In this document: piece by piece, positions 53,067-63,807 of the stretch
Numbering within the stretch: the first letter of the stretch is position 1
How the letters are laid out: the number at the start of each line of letters is the position of its first letter
NCBI GenBank assembly: GCA_963585895.1
Contig: OY757916.1
Span: 23,592,691 to 23,656,690 of the forward strand
Direction of reading: 5' to 3'
Source of the DNA: Sepioteuthis lessoniana
Taxonomy: Eukaryota > Mollusca > Cephalopoda > Myopsida > Loliginidae
Length of the DNA: 64,000 bases
Notes under the pieces: model-generated
What the model saw: only the letters and a program-made list of their open reading frames with translations
Database searches by the model: none
Told to the model about the DNA's origin: nothing
Made by a program: the position numbers and the translations under genes

Positions 53067-53985
53067 AACAATTCCTGACTGTCCATATATTAGCTACATA
53101 AGTATCTCACTGGACCTCCTCTCTTGAAAACAGCAAACATTTTTTTGTGTTAGATTTAGCAATTAACAATTCCCGACTGATATGTTAGCTACATACAAAA
53201 TTTCACAGAACCTACTTTCTTGAAAACAGTAGACATTGTATTTTTTTTGTGTTAGATTTTGCAATTAACAATTCCTGACTATCCATATGTTAGCTACATA
53301 CAAAATTTCACAGAACCTACTTTCTTGAAAACAGTAGACATTGTATTTTTTTGTGTTAGATTTAGCAATTAACAATTCCTGACTTTCTATGTTAGCTACA
53401 TACAAAATTTCACAGAACCTACTTTCTTGAAAACAGTAGACATTGTATTTTTTTTGTGTTAGATTTAGCAATTAACAATTCCTGACTGTCCATATGTTAG
53501 CTACATACAAAATTTCACAGAACCTACTTTCTTGAAAACAGTAGACATTGTATTTTTTTTGTGTTAGATTTTGCAATTAACAATTCCTGACTGTCCATAT
53601 GTTAGCTACATACAAAATTTCACAGAACCTACTTTCTTGAAAACAGTAGACATTGTATTTTTTTGTGTTAGATTTAGCAATTAACAATTCCTGACTGTCC
53701 ATATGTTAGCTACATACAAAATTTCACAGAACCTACTTTCTTGAAAACAGTAGACATTGTATTTTTTTGTGTTAGATTTAGCAATTAACAATTCCTGACT
53801 TTCCATATGTTAGCTACATACAAAATTTCACAGAACCTACTTTCTTGAAAACAGTAAACATTGTATCTTTTTGTGTTAGATTTAGCAATTAACAATTCCT
53901 GACTGTCCATATGTTAGCTAAATACAAAATTTCACAGAACCTACTTTCTTGAAAACAGTAGACATTGTATTTTTTCGAGTTAGAT
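53067..53985. repeat. 103 bp satellite, nine units
   Basis: Unit: AACAATTCCTGACTGTCC, ATATGTTAGCTACATACAAA, ATTTCACAGAACCTACTTTC, TTGAAAACAGTAGACATTGT, then T-rich and GTGTTAGATTTAGCAATT. Starts near 53067, 53165, 53267, 53371, 53474, 53580, 53683, 53787 and 53891. Units 3-9 are nearly identical and the outer ones are diverged. Confidence 0.95.
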
Positions 53986-54380
53986 TTTTTCCCTATTCTT
54001 CACTCCTTAATCAGGTTTTAGCTTGAATTCCTCATCAACAAACTGACAGAATTGGAGGAAAATAATTGCTGCCTTATTTTCTGTACCAATCCATAATTCT
54101 TCATTTTTCAGGATCTTTTATTATTAGAAAGCACAAAACCCTGCTTGCCAAACAAAAGATAAAAAAAATCACCAAAGTTCTGTAATTCACCTGAAGATAT
54201 TTTTATCAGACATACATGATTGGTGAAGGAGTAAAAAAAAAGCCAATTCATGTATTTGCATAATGTCTGCATTCAGCTTCCTGATTGGTCAGTATTATGC
54301 CACTCTCAAGTCCAGGCCCATCTTCAGTTGTCCTTCAAAACTGACCCCCACAACTTTGTGGTAAAATTATTAGCACTGGA

Positions 54381-54632
54381 TCAATGAAGAAATGGGGGAA
54401 GAAAAAAAAAGAAATGCTTTGTTTTTAAATCAATAGCATTGTAGGCGAATCCATGGCAAATTTCTTTGGCTAGAACGACTGGCACTGAGTTGCCAAAGTA
54501 GCTGTAGGTCACCTTGTAAGGTGGATTGCCAGACAACATCATTAGGAGGTATGTCAGAATGGATTCTAGAATCTGGGGTGTTAAACAGTTGCCATGGTGA
54601 GAAGAAATTGTGTTGCTGCATTTTCTTTTTGC
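54381..54632 (-). CDS. Candidate terminal coding exon, unidentified
   Basis: Minus strand, 83 codons then TGA. A strong acceptor (T-rich run, CCATTTTTAG) stands directly before the frame. It reads AKRKCSNTISSHHGNCLTPQ, ILESILTYLLMMLSGNPPY, KVTYSYFGNSVPVVLAKEIC, HGFAYNAIDLKTK. The composition is protein-like and the first stop is at the end. GNSVPVVLA recalls motif X of cytosine-C5 methyltransferases, but that alone proves nothing. The last residues are encoded by a T run, so the true end could lie earlier. Confidence 0.4.
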   Translation of the reverse strand, partial: AKRKCSNTISSHHGNCLTPQILESILTYLLMMLSGNPPYKVTYSYFGNSVPVVLAKEICHGFAYNAIDLKTKHFFFFLPPFLH

Positions 54633-54814
54633 CTAAAAATGGAAAAAAAAAACTGTGTTTATGATTTAATAATAACATAATATCAGATAGAATTTATTTA
54701 TGGTTTCAGAACAGAATTAACATAATACACTAGTAAAATATTTCAAACTTACCATCAGTCTATTTAGTTATGAATTTTCATATATTTGTATAATATGCAT
54801 TATGTGTTGGTTCT

Positions 54815-54862
54815 TCTCAATGTGTGTGTGTGTGTGTGTGTGTGGTTTGGGCTGAATTGTTC

Positions 54863-54930
<68 letters not shown>
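54815..54930. repeat. (TG)n microsatellite
   Basis: Two TG runs (54822-54844 and 54865-54928) with AGTTTGGGCT-like spacers. Confidence 0.95.
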
Positions 54931-55184
54931 TTTGGGCTTGGGTTTTTTTCTTTTGAAGTGATGTAGTTTGGGATTTGACAGGCAGTTGCTTTTTACTATT
55001 ATTTTTTGTGTGTGTATATACTGTGTCGCATCCAAGCAAAGAACCAAGTAGATTACTAAATGTTCTCTGATGAAAGCAACAATCTGGAAATATCCACGTA
55101 TATAAGAACAAAATAAAATAATTCTAAAAAAATATAATCTCTTAGTGAACCGATTCATTTTGAGATATACGTATGTATATGATG

Positions 55185-55520
55185 AAAAAGTATCAAGACT
55201 GAAGCTCTATTTACCAAGATAGAAATGAATAGAGAGGGGAAACATTAATTTGCTTCAAAATACTCTTCTAGGCATTCAATATATTTATTTCCATGAATTT
55301 TTCATTGGTTAATGTACCTTTGAAAATTCTCTTTTTGATATGGTGTGAAGCTGCACCATCATATTTCTTTTAATATCCCCCACATCTTCAAATCATAAAC
55401 TTGAGATGAATTTCCATTTTAAAACACAAGAAAAAACTGCATAAAGGTAAATCTGATGAATTCAGAAAGTGCTGCTCTATAAGAAATGTGCATTTTACCA
55501 AAAACTACTGAAGAAAAAGT
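55185..55520 (-). mobile_element. Possible decayed Tc1/mariner transposase
   Basis: The minus strand reads GTLTNEKFMEINILNA near 55290-55330, resembling a Tc1-type segment. GAAAAAGTATCAAGACTG (55183) and GAAAAAGTATCAAAACTC (55513) are direct, not inverted. Weak evidence. Confidence 0.3.
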
Positions 55521-55764
55521 ATCAAAACTCTCCATGATTTTTTTTAATTGGCACTGACACATATACACTTTTTCTCAGTACCTTGACGGCTATCTGGACC
55601 TCTTATTATAATTCCTTTATTGTCTTAGTTGATGCTTTGTATAAACTTCTTCATTTTATTCATCTTTATTTAAATTTTAAAGCTTAGAATCAAATATATT
55701 TAAAGTTTCAGGTTTGCTGCTTTCTCATCATAACATGTACATGGATTGTTAGATATGCATAATG

Positions 55765-55772
55765 CATGTATA

Positions 55773-55850
<78 letters not shown>
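55765..55850. repeat. (TA)n microsatellite
   Basis: Two TA runs interrupted by TACATA and TGTATA. Confidence 0.95.
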
Positions 55851-56307
55851 AGGGTTCTGTTTTTTAAATTCATCAGCAACCCAGTTTAATCCAACTCTGC
55901 ATTTGCATAGTTTTATGTTATGAAAGCAAAAAAAACTTTCAAAACTCATTTAAAAACACTCTTTACATATGCAAGCAACCCCTGATGATGGCCTATGAAG
56001 GATCTGAAAGTGCTCAGGACAATTTTGGTAAATTCCACCGCTTGTATGATTGCTTTTTAGCTCTTCAACCAATAAATACTACCCCTGTCAAAAACTATGT
56101 AATTATAGGATGTTCTCCTTGTTTTATTTATTTATTTAGCAGTAAATAAACTAATAGAATATAGATGCAAAACATTCTTTATTTAAGAGCTGGACTTTCT
56201 GGCTCCATAAAGTACTCCTTTAAAACATAGATGAAATCATTCAAAATTATGATATATTTTTCGGGGTCATGCACAGAAAAATATTACAGAATAACCAATT
56301 TTTGTCA

Positions 56308-56392
56308 GGGATAGATAGATAGATAGATAGATAGAATGAAAAAATAGATAGATAGATAAATAGATTGATAGATAGATAGATAGATAGAATGA

Positions 56393-56442
<50 letters not shown>

Positions 56443-56526
56443 TTTAATAGAGTGAAATAGGTAGATAGAGAGATTGATATGAATAGACTGAGATAGATAG
56501 ATAGATAGATAGATTTGAATAGAGTG

Positions 56527-56558
<32 letters not shown>

Positions 56559-56590
56559 TGAAAAAAATAGATAGATAGATATAAACAGAA
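56308..56590. repeat. (GATA)n microsatellite
   Basis: Several GATA runs of 5-12 units with interruptions such as ATTGAAAAAA and ATTTGAATAGAGTG. Confidence 0.95.
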
Positions 56591-56805
56591 TCAGATTGAC
56601 CGATTGTTAGGATCAGAGTATCTGTGTGCTCTGCCTCGGACTAAAGAAAATGACATTCTTCAACTCTCTACCTGGGATCAGTGTAGTATCTGTGTACTCT
56701 GTCTAATTTAGGTTTACTCTTACCATATTTTTCAAGCAGCTGGATATGTCATTAGCTCAGGAAATAACAGAGAAACAAAGAATTACACAAAAATGTATAT
56801 ATGTT

Positions 56806-57035
56806 AAGTTGGCAACTGAAGTCGAGGGCGACCCGAAGGCCCTTTTTCAATAGGTACTACACCAAAGAATAGGGGAGAGTGTTACTCCTTTCCCTAGATG
56901 GTTCCACTTTACCCTTGATTTCTACCTTATAATGTTCAGTGTTAAGCAAGGAGGCATCAAGTATCTTTTTTGAGTCTTTGGTATGACTCGACCTGGGATT
57001 GAACCCCAGTCTCCCGAGCCATTGGCGAGCACTCT
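56806..57035 (-). mobile_element. SINE-B copy
   Basis: GTTGGCAACTGAAGTCGAGG, GACCCGAAGGCCCTTTTTCA, GAGTCTTTGGTATGACTCGA, CCTGGGATTGAACCCCAG, CCATTGGCGAGCACTCTGG. Confidence 0.85.
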
Positions 57036-57880
57036 GGACTGGTAACGGAAAAAAACACACTTATATATTTTTATATATGATACATTTATGTTTCTCTCAA
57101 ACATAGGTGGTTTAAGTATTAGTGGTTTGCTTCAGCATTAAAACTAAAAAGTTAAAATTCTGCTCATAAGCAGCGGACTGTAAGACTTATAAGTTCAAAG
57201 TTGCCATAAAAAAAGGAAATACTTAATATAAGAAAACAGCAACAGTAAATATCTTTCATATTTGTTTTTCTTTTTCTTTCATATTTGTTCGATTTGCATT
57301 CATTTCTTTTATTCAGTTTTCTTTTTATTTCTTTTTCTTTCAATTTCACTTTCTGGCACATTTTTTCCTCGTTAATAAAAGCCATGACATTTTTTAATTT
57401 GAACCTAAAAACTCACAGTATTTGTTCTTCTTCCCAAAAACAGTGAACCAGATTTTTTTTCCATCTATATCTCTTGGGAGAGAACAATTCCCAAACCCTC
57501 TGATGACTTGTACATAGTGAATTTAAGCAGGGAAATGCAAGAAGAATCTTGTTTAATTTTCTATTACACATATTCTGAGAACTGACAGTTTGAAATTACA
57601 GATTTCTTCTTTTTTTTCCATCTTTATCCAGACCTGACCTCAAATTCTACCTTATCAGACTAACATCTCCCTTCTCCTGGATGGGTTTTCAAATATTTTT
57701 CCCATCATTCCTTTTTGCCAAATATTGAAGCCCCTCTAATTTGAGTTTGGTTCTGTATTGGAATGGTCTCTTCCTTATCTTTGGTCCCAATTTTATCTGT
57801 GATGAGTATTTACAGCCTATAGTTTGTTTACTTGGTCGATGGCAGAAGGCTTTGATTATGGGAAATAAGATGCAAACAAA
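57036..57880. other. Unique AT-rich sequence
   Basis: Nothing recognised; short pyrimidine runs near 57255-57370. Confidence 0.5.
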
Positions 57881-57884
57881 ATGA

Positions 57885-57959
57885 AGAGAAGGAAAAAGAT
57901 GAGTGAAAGATGTATCCAACAAAGAAGGAGACTTGGAGAGTGGGAGAGAATAAAGAAAT

Positions 57960-57990
<31 letters not shown>

Positions 57991-58281
57991 AAAAGAAAGA
58001 ATAAAATGGATGTGACCAGAGTGTATTTGGGAACAAATAATGTTTTAAAAAAAGGTAAGTAGAAAATTAAAAGTTTGATAAAAACAAAATAAAATAAAGG
58101 ACAGTGAGAGACCGAGACAGAGGGAAAAGAAAGAAAGAAAGAAAGAAGGAAAGAAAGAAAGAAAGAAAGATGAAAATAGATGTGAAAATAAAAAGTCAGA
58201 TAAAAACTAGATAGAAAAAAAAGGACTATGAGACAGAGAAAGATAGCAAGAGAAAGAGAGAGAGAGAAAGTGGGAGAAAGA

Positions 58282-58332
<51 letters not shown>

Positions 58333-59545
58333 TGGAAGAAAGAAAGAGAGAGAGAGAGAGAGAGAGAAGGAAAATGAGAGAGAGCAAGGAAGTGTCAGTG
58401 AGAGATAGCAAGATTACAAGAGATAAGAAAAAAAAGAAGGAAACCAGAGAAAAGAATTTGAAGGTGAAAAAAAAGACATAGAAAAAGAAATAAGGTTCAC
58501 TAAGTGCATTAAAATAAAAATAAGGAAACCAAAAGAACCAACTAATGAAAAAGGTCAATGAGACTAGTAAGATACAAAGATGAGGTGGTAAAAGAACTGG
58601 CTGGGTACATTTAAGAAAAATGGATAGCAAAGGATTATTAAAGAAAAGTAAAAAGAAATACAGAAAGGCTGTTGAAAAAAGTGAAGAAAACAAAAGAAAA
58701 ACAAGGTGAAAAGAAAATAGAAAGAAAGAAAAAAGAAAACGTAAAGAAGGGAGAAAGAGAAAGGAAAGAAGAAAGTAAAAGAAAGCAAAGCACGAAAGAA
58801 AAAGTAAGAAAGAGCTAAAGAAAAAAAAAAGATGTAAGTAGAAAACCTGTAATAAATATTTGGTTCAGGAAAGTATAGAATAAAGAAGGCGAGAAAACGT
58901 GAGAAGGAGGAGTTTGAAAAGAAACAGGAGAGAAGGATAAGTAGAGAGGATAAAAAGGATAGAAAAGAGGGAGGAAGAGATGGTTGAGAAGAAAAAGAGA
59001 GAGAGAGAGAGAGATAGAGAGGAAATGTTAAAAGAGAAGGAAAAATATGAAGGGAAAGAGATGGAGAAGAAAGAGAAGTGAGGAGGGAAAGCAAAAGAGA
59101 GAGGAAGAGAGGTGGAGAGATGGGAAAAGAGGAAGGGAAAGATACTGTGGGGTGGAAAAAGAAGAGAGGACCAAAAGAAGAAGAAGAAGAAGAAGAAGAA
59201 GAAGAAGAAGAAGAAGAAGAAGAAGAAGAAGAAGAAAGAGAGCAGGAGAGAAGAAGTAAATAAAAAGACAGAAAGCGTTAAAGAAATAGAAAAAAAAATA
59301 GAGAAAAACAGGAAAAATATCTATTGGAGAGAAAAGGAGAGACAGATAGCCAAAGAAAGAGAGAGAGAGAGAGAGTAAAAAAATGATAGAAACTATCAAG
59401 AAAAATTATTAAAAAAATGGTTGAAAAAGAAAGATAAAGAAAAAGACTATGGAACAAAGAAAATTGATGGGAATTTGATCTGAGAGAAAGAAAAAAGACA
59501 AGAAAGATAAAGAAGTCTACAAAAAATGAAAAAGTCGTTATTACC
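57885..59545. repeat. Polypurine region with (GAAA)n, (GA)n and (TA)n
   Basis: About 1.65 kb in which the plus strand is mostly A and G. (GAAA)n at 57965-57998 and 58133-58170, (TA)n at 58288-58330, (GA)n near 58345-58370 and 58995-59015. The Ser/Phe/Leu and Arg/Glu/Lys frames here are by-products. Confidence 0.9.
59175..59236 (+). repeat. (AAG)n, about 20 units
   Basis: Uninterrupted GAA/AAG triplets, giving poly-Lys, poly-Arg or poly-Glu frames. Long GAA tracts can form triplexes. Confidence 0.95.
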
Positions 59546-59549
59546 ACAT

Positions 59550-60470
59550 CAATGAATTTTCAATTCACTTATTACTAATCTTTTATAGAGATCAATTCTT
59601 TGTCTATTTCTTCCAGCTTTTTAATTTTCAGTTTCACTGGACTTGTAAAACCCAGCAGGGGATCAAATCGGTAAATAAATGAAACATTAAAAAAGTAGAA
59701 ATTGAAGAAAAAGGCATTCACACACTCACACATACACACATGCACACAGGAACCTATATATGCCCATTGCAACTGTATATGAAATTGGTTGTGAGAATTT
59801 GGAAGTGAAGATTCTCATCATTGCTCGTCAATATTTAAAGTTATTTACCTTCAGATAAACTTGCAAAACTATATTTATTAAAACAAAAACAAAAACAAAA
59901 AAATATTCTACTTTCTCTCAGAAAATGAAGCTTTTTGTGTGTGTGTGTGTGTGGGGGTGTGCGTGAGACATGAAGAAAATAAGATTTTCTTTTCTAATTT
60001 CATTTTTAAAACGGTAAATTAAAAATGCATTGAATATATTTTCCTTTCAAAATCTTTTTTTTTTTTTAATTGGTTATAAAATAAAAGTCAAAATAACAAA
60101 ATCATATTTTTTAAAAGTTTCTTTGAAATTTGTATTAAAAAAAAGAAAATCAGTTTGTGTTTTTTTTTGTTTTATTCTTTTTTGTGTGTGGAGGGTGCTT
60201 ATAATTGTCTGTATTAGGGGAAATTCTCAGAAGCTTCAAAATCTTTGGTAGATTATTTTAGTTAAAATCATTTTGAGAAAAAGCATTAATAATTGCATTT
60301 CTTTGTTATCATGCAGGCCAAGAATTATTATACTTTAAATATAACAAGCAATTTGTTAGTATTAGATAGGAACACTTATAAACATATAACTGTGTGCAAA
60401 CACATAGTCATAAAAAGTTCAATTGGACATTGAAAAATATAGTAAATTACAATCAAATGAATCAAATTTC
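59550..60470. other. Unique AT-rich sequence
   Basis: A short (TG)n at 59934-59953. No coding pattern or element recognised. Confidence 0.5.
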
Positions 60471-60640
60471 AGCATCAAATAACCCATAAGGAGTTGATAT
60501 GGCATTAAACAAATAAACCTAATCAAACCAATCATTTGTAACTAATCATAGCTTCAAGTAACTGTTCTTCACACAGTTATGGTTTCAAGTATTCTTATCT
60601 AATGCAAATAATTGGTTGGGGCTGTAGAATTTTGAATAGA
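60470..60640 (+). repeat. RepA' tail and start fragments
   Basis: CATCAAATAACCCATAAGGA, GTTGATATGGCATTAAAC and AAACCTAATCAAACCAATC form a tail; AATTGGTTGGGGCTGTAGAA at 60610 is a RepA-like start. Confidence 0.5.
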
Positions 60641-60675
60641 TTATTAGCATCAGTATATATATATATACATACCAA

Positions 60676-60866
60676 ACACTCAAAAAATGGTACTTGATGC
60701 CTCCTTGCTTAAAACTCACCATTATAAGGTAAGGATCAAGGGTAAAGTGAAGCAATCAAGGGAAATGAGTTGTGCCCTCCCCTACACCAAGGGGTAGTAG
60801 CTATTAAAAAGGGAGCCTTTGAGTCACCCTCCACTATGGTCACCAACTTTACTTTACTTTACTTTA
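60676..60866 (+). mobile_element. SINE-B copy, head missing
   Basis: Starts CAAACACTCAAAAAATGGTA and ends CACCAACTTTACTTTACTTT, a short (TTTAC)n tail. Confidence 0.8.
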
Positions 60867-60959
60867 TATATATATATACATATATATATATGTATGTATG
60901 ATTTGTTCGTGAATAGTTTCTAGATGACATTATTTTTGAATAAGTCAGAACTCATTTAT

Positions 60960-61508
60960 TTGTGCTCAGTCAATCACAAATAGTTCTATTTGAACAGTTA
61001 AATAGTTTTAAGTATTGTTATTCAACAGTAATAATCCTTTTTAATATTAATCATTTGTCTGTTTGAATTCAGTTAAATTCTTTCAAGTATTGCTATCTAA
61101 CATAAATAAATCTATTTGAATACAGCTAAATGGTTTTAATTATTACTAACTAACAATGCTATTTAATATCAATCATTAGTGTTGTTCTTTCTTGTTTGCA
61201 CACAGGTAAATAGTTCCAACTAATGCTATTTAACATTAATAATTCTATTTGATAATAATAATCCCTAGTAAAAGATCAAACAGTTCTATTTGACCCTTAG
61301 ATGGGACCCTTACAGGTACTAACACTCGAGATCAGAGTGAACTTGGCAGTAATGGCAATGAAGCGGGTACTCCACATTCTCCTAGCTCAAGAAGTGGAGC
61401 TTCACCATCAGATGGTTTAGTGTCATATCTAGGACACTCATCAGGCAAGGTAGTCTTATCCTTCCACAGAGAAGCAATCGGTGTATTCTATAGCCCCAAC
61501 TAAGCGAG
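60960..61508 (-). repeat. RepA' copy
   Basis: TTTCAAGTATTGCTATCTAA, AGTTCTATTTGACCCTTAGA, TCAGAGTGAACTTGGCAGTA, GTGTCATATCTAGGACACTC, GTGTATTCTATAGCCCCAAC. Confidence 0.7.
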
Positions 61509-62391
61509 CAGGGGACAGTTGAGAAAGGACAATGACGTACTGTTTGTGAGTGATGTAGAAAGAGTTTCTGGTAGGATGATATTGGTGAAGGTAGTAGCAA
61601 TGGACCTGTGTCGGGACATTGTAGCCTGTTTCAGAATGGCAAAGAAGTGTAGTCCTGGTGGAGTTGATGGTGTTATGGAGAAAGAATGTGTCCGAAAAAG
61701 CATCTGCTTGGATTATCACCAGCTTAAAAGCACCTACCAGCACTCAAGCTTAGCTGGGGAGGTGTCCTGTTGAAGAGGAGCAAGGTTCACCATATGGAAT
61801 AGGCGGGCTTTCTCAGGTGAAACTAGTGTATCAGCAGCCAAAAATCATGTTAATAGGATGAAAGTTGGAGCAACTCAAAATTTCTATGTTTTCCAATTTT
61901 TAGTGCCTTGTGGTACACCATAATTATATTTGACGTTTTTTTACCAAACTTGTTCAGTATAAAAAAGAAGGAAATTTATCTCCCCGCCTCTCTCTCTAAC
62001 GTTCTCTCTATTTTCAAAATTTCTTGATTTATTTCAACTTTCATTTTCATTATTCCAAATGCTCACTATTTTTCAACAGATGAGTTTATTTTTAATGTGA
62101 ATAATTATTAAAAATACCTGGTTTTACCAAGGAGGAACTACCTTAGGAAAAGATCTCCTGTTACTAGGCTAGAATTAGTTTTAGCTTTCACAGAATTTGA
62201 GGACAGGTATGTTTATTTGACTAGTGAAATATTATACAAGTTCACTGTTTTGAATGGAAAAAAATATGCCCACTACATGACGTTTTCTTTAAAAACATAT
62301 TTTTGCTATCTTTTAAGCATAACAGAGAAGTTCTACCGTTATCTGCATAGTCTCGTGTTAAAAGTTACTGTTAAGTTGTTGTACAGGGTGT
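61509..62391. other. Unassigned sequence with an open frame
   Basis: 61519-61773 (plus) has a protein-like frame (VERVSGRMILVKVVAMDLCR, MAKKCSPGGVDGV) that may be an old transposon ORF; I do not recognise it. The rest is unique. Confidence 0.35.
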
Positions 62392-63275
62392 AACAATAAA
62401 ATTGTCGTCCTAAAGAAAACAACACCACTGCTTTATTTTAAAACTTTTATTGAAAAAAAATCAATTCAGGTAACTTGATTATGTAGTAGAGTTGACATCT
62501 ATTCAAGGTAGCCGCCTTCAACCTCAATCACTGCCTCGATACGGATCCGGAACTGGGAGCATGCCTTTTCAACAAGCGTCGGTGGGAGCTCAGCAAATAC
62601 TCAGCGGATAGCAGCGATCAGGCTGGCTTTGGTGTTGTGGGAGGTCATGTTGGTGATGTTCTCGACGTATGACCAAACGAAATAGTCAAACAGGTTCAGG
62701 TCGAGGGAGGAAGGGGACCAGTGAGAGAAGGGTACAAAGCCATAGCACTCCTTCTGAAGCCAAGCCTTGGTCTCTTTGGACTTGTGGGCCGGCACCGAGT
62801 CCTGCTGCCACCGGCCACCTGATTGCACCAGGGGATCACCACACTCTTCAGCACATCCAGGTACACTTTGGTGTTGACTTTTAAGCCAATTTCGTAGATG
62901 TGAGGTGGCATCATGTGGCCCTCACCACACCAAAGACCATAACCATTGCCAGAAACTTTGTTTTCATCAGCCTGGGCACATCCCTGTTATTCGTGGCAAT
63001 CCAGATTTGCATTTTGAGGGTGCTGGCAATGGTCCTGTTGTCATAACTTGGATCGGTAGAGTGCATGAGTTGTACGGCAGTGCATCTCTGACCTTGCTCG
63101 TTGAACATTGTGTCACTTTCAGACATGATAGAAGGCTCCTATCGCTCTTGGGATTTGTACACAACTGGCCAACTAGTAGATGGTCAGCAGTAAAAAAAGG
63201 AAACCGGTTTTCATTAAACGGAAATGGAATGATGTCATCTTTTCTAGGGCGCCAATTTTATCGTTCCACCCGGTA
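62392..63275 (-). mobile_element. Mar2: internally deleted mariner/Tc1-type element
   Basis: 884 bp bounded by TA. Left end CAGGGTGTAACAATAAAATT, right end in reverse CCGGGTGGAACGATAAAATT; the match continues inwards for ~35 bp. The minus strand encodes, with frameshifts, MSESDTMFNEQGQR and TAVQLMHSTDPSYDN (HTH region, 63126 on), then a jump to MKTKFLAMVMVFGVV, then YLDVLKSVVIPWCNQ, WQQDSVPAHKSKETKAWLQK (second Asp), DLNLFDYFVWSYVENI (third Asp) and, after a stop at 62601, EKACSQFRIRIEAVIE. Spacing suggests a DD37D-type rather than DD34D. The segment with the first Asp is deleted. Confidence 0.85.
62503..63126 (-). pseudogene. Mar2 transposase remnant
   Basis: ATG at 63126; at least two frameshifts and one stop before the end near 62503. 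Readable length is about 200 of an expected ~340 residues. It cannot encode a working enzyme. Confidence 0.8.
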
Positions 63276-63412
63276 GAAATAAGAAGTTTATTAGTGTTCA
63301 CTTGTAAAGATGTATTAAGGTTCTGTTTATATGGTTCTGTAAATGCATGTTGAGATAGCTTAAAGAAGATGAAAGAAAATGGAAATTAGTAGCATACACT
63401 GAGACATATAAA

Positions 63413-63668
63413 AGTTGTTGACGTCTATAGTCGAGGGCAACCCGAAGGCTCCCTTTTCAATAGCTACTACACCAAGATGAAGGGGAGGGTGCTACTCCTT
63501 TCCCTGGATTGCTCCACTTTACCCTTGATCCCCATCTTACAATGCTGGTTGTTAAGCAAGACAGCATCAAATACCATTTTTTGAGTCTTTGGTATGACTC
63601 ATCCTGGGATTGAACCCAGGTCTTCCAGATCATTTGTGAACACTCTACTCATTAGGCTAATGGCCCGA
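63413..63668 (-). mobile_element. SINE-B copy
   Basis: TATAGTCGAGGGCAACCCGA, AGGCTCCCTTTTCAATAGCT, GAGTCTTTGGTATGACTC, CCTGGGATTGAACCCAGG (reversed B box), and TCATTAGGCTAATGGCCC as the reversed A box end. Confidence 0.9.
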
Positions 63669-63807
63669 AGAGTCCTGATATGGTGATGAAATAGTGATAA
63701 ATTTATTATTTTGTATTATAAACAAGAAGTCATCAACAAGATCACACAGAAAATTAAATCAAAATGTAGCTAAAAACACATGACAAGAAATTGAAAATAT
63801 ATACGTA

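Noticed and set aside
53265-53471. 68-codon minus-strand frame with an internal repeat
   Set aside because: It is the 103 bp satellite read in an open frame.
55018-55060. Possible SINE-N 3' end (CGCATCCAAGCAAAGAACC)
   Set aside because: Only ~40 bases match, with no head and no target duplication.
58226-59547. Long Phe/Leu/Ser frames on the minus strand and Lys/Arg/Glu frames on the plus strand
   Set aside because: By-products of polypurine sequence; similar for 20554-20802, 42320-42747, 46303-46605 and 47011-47603.
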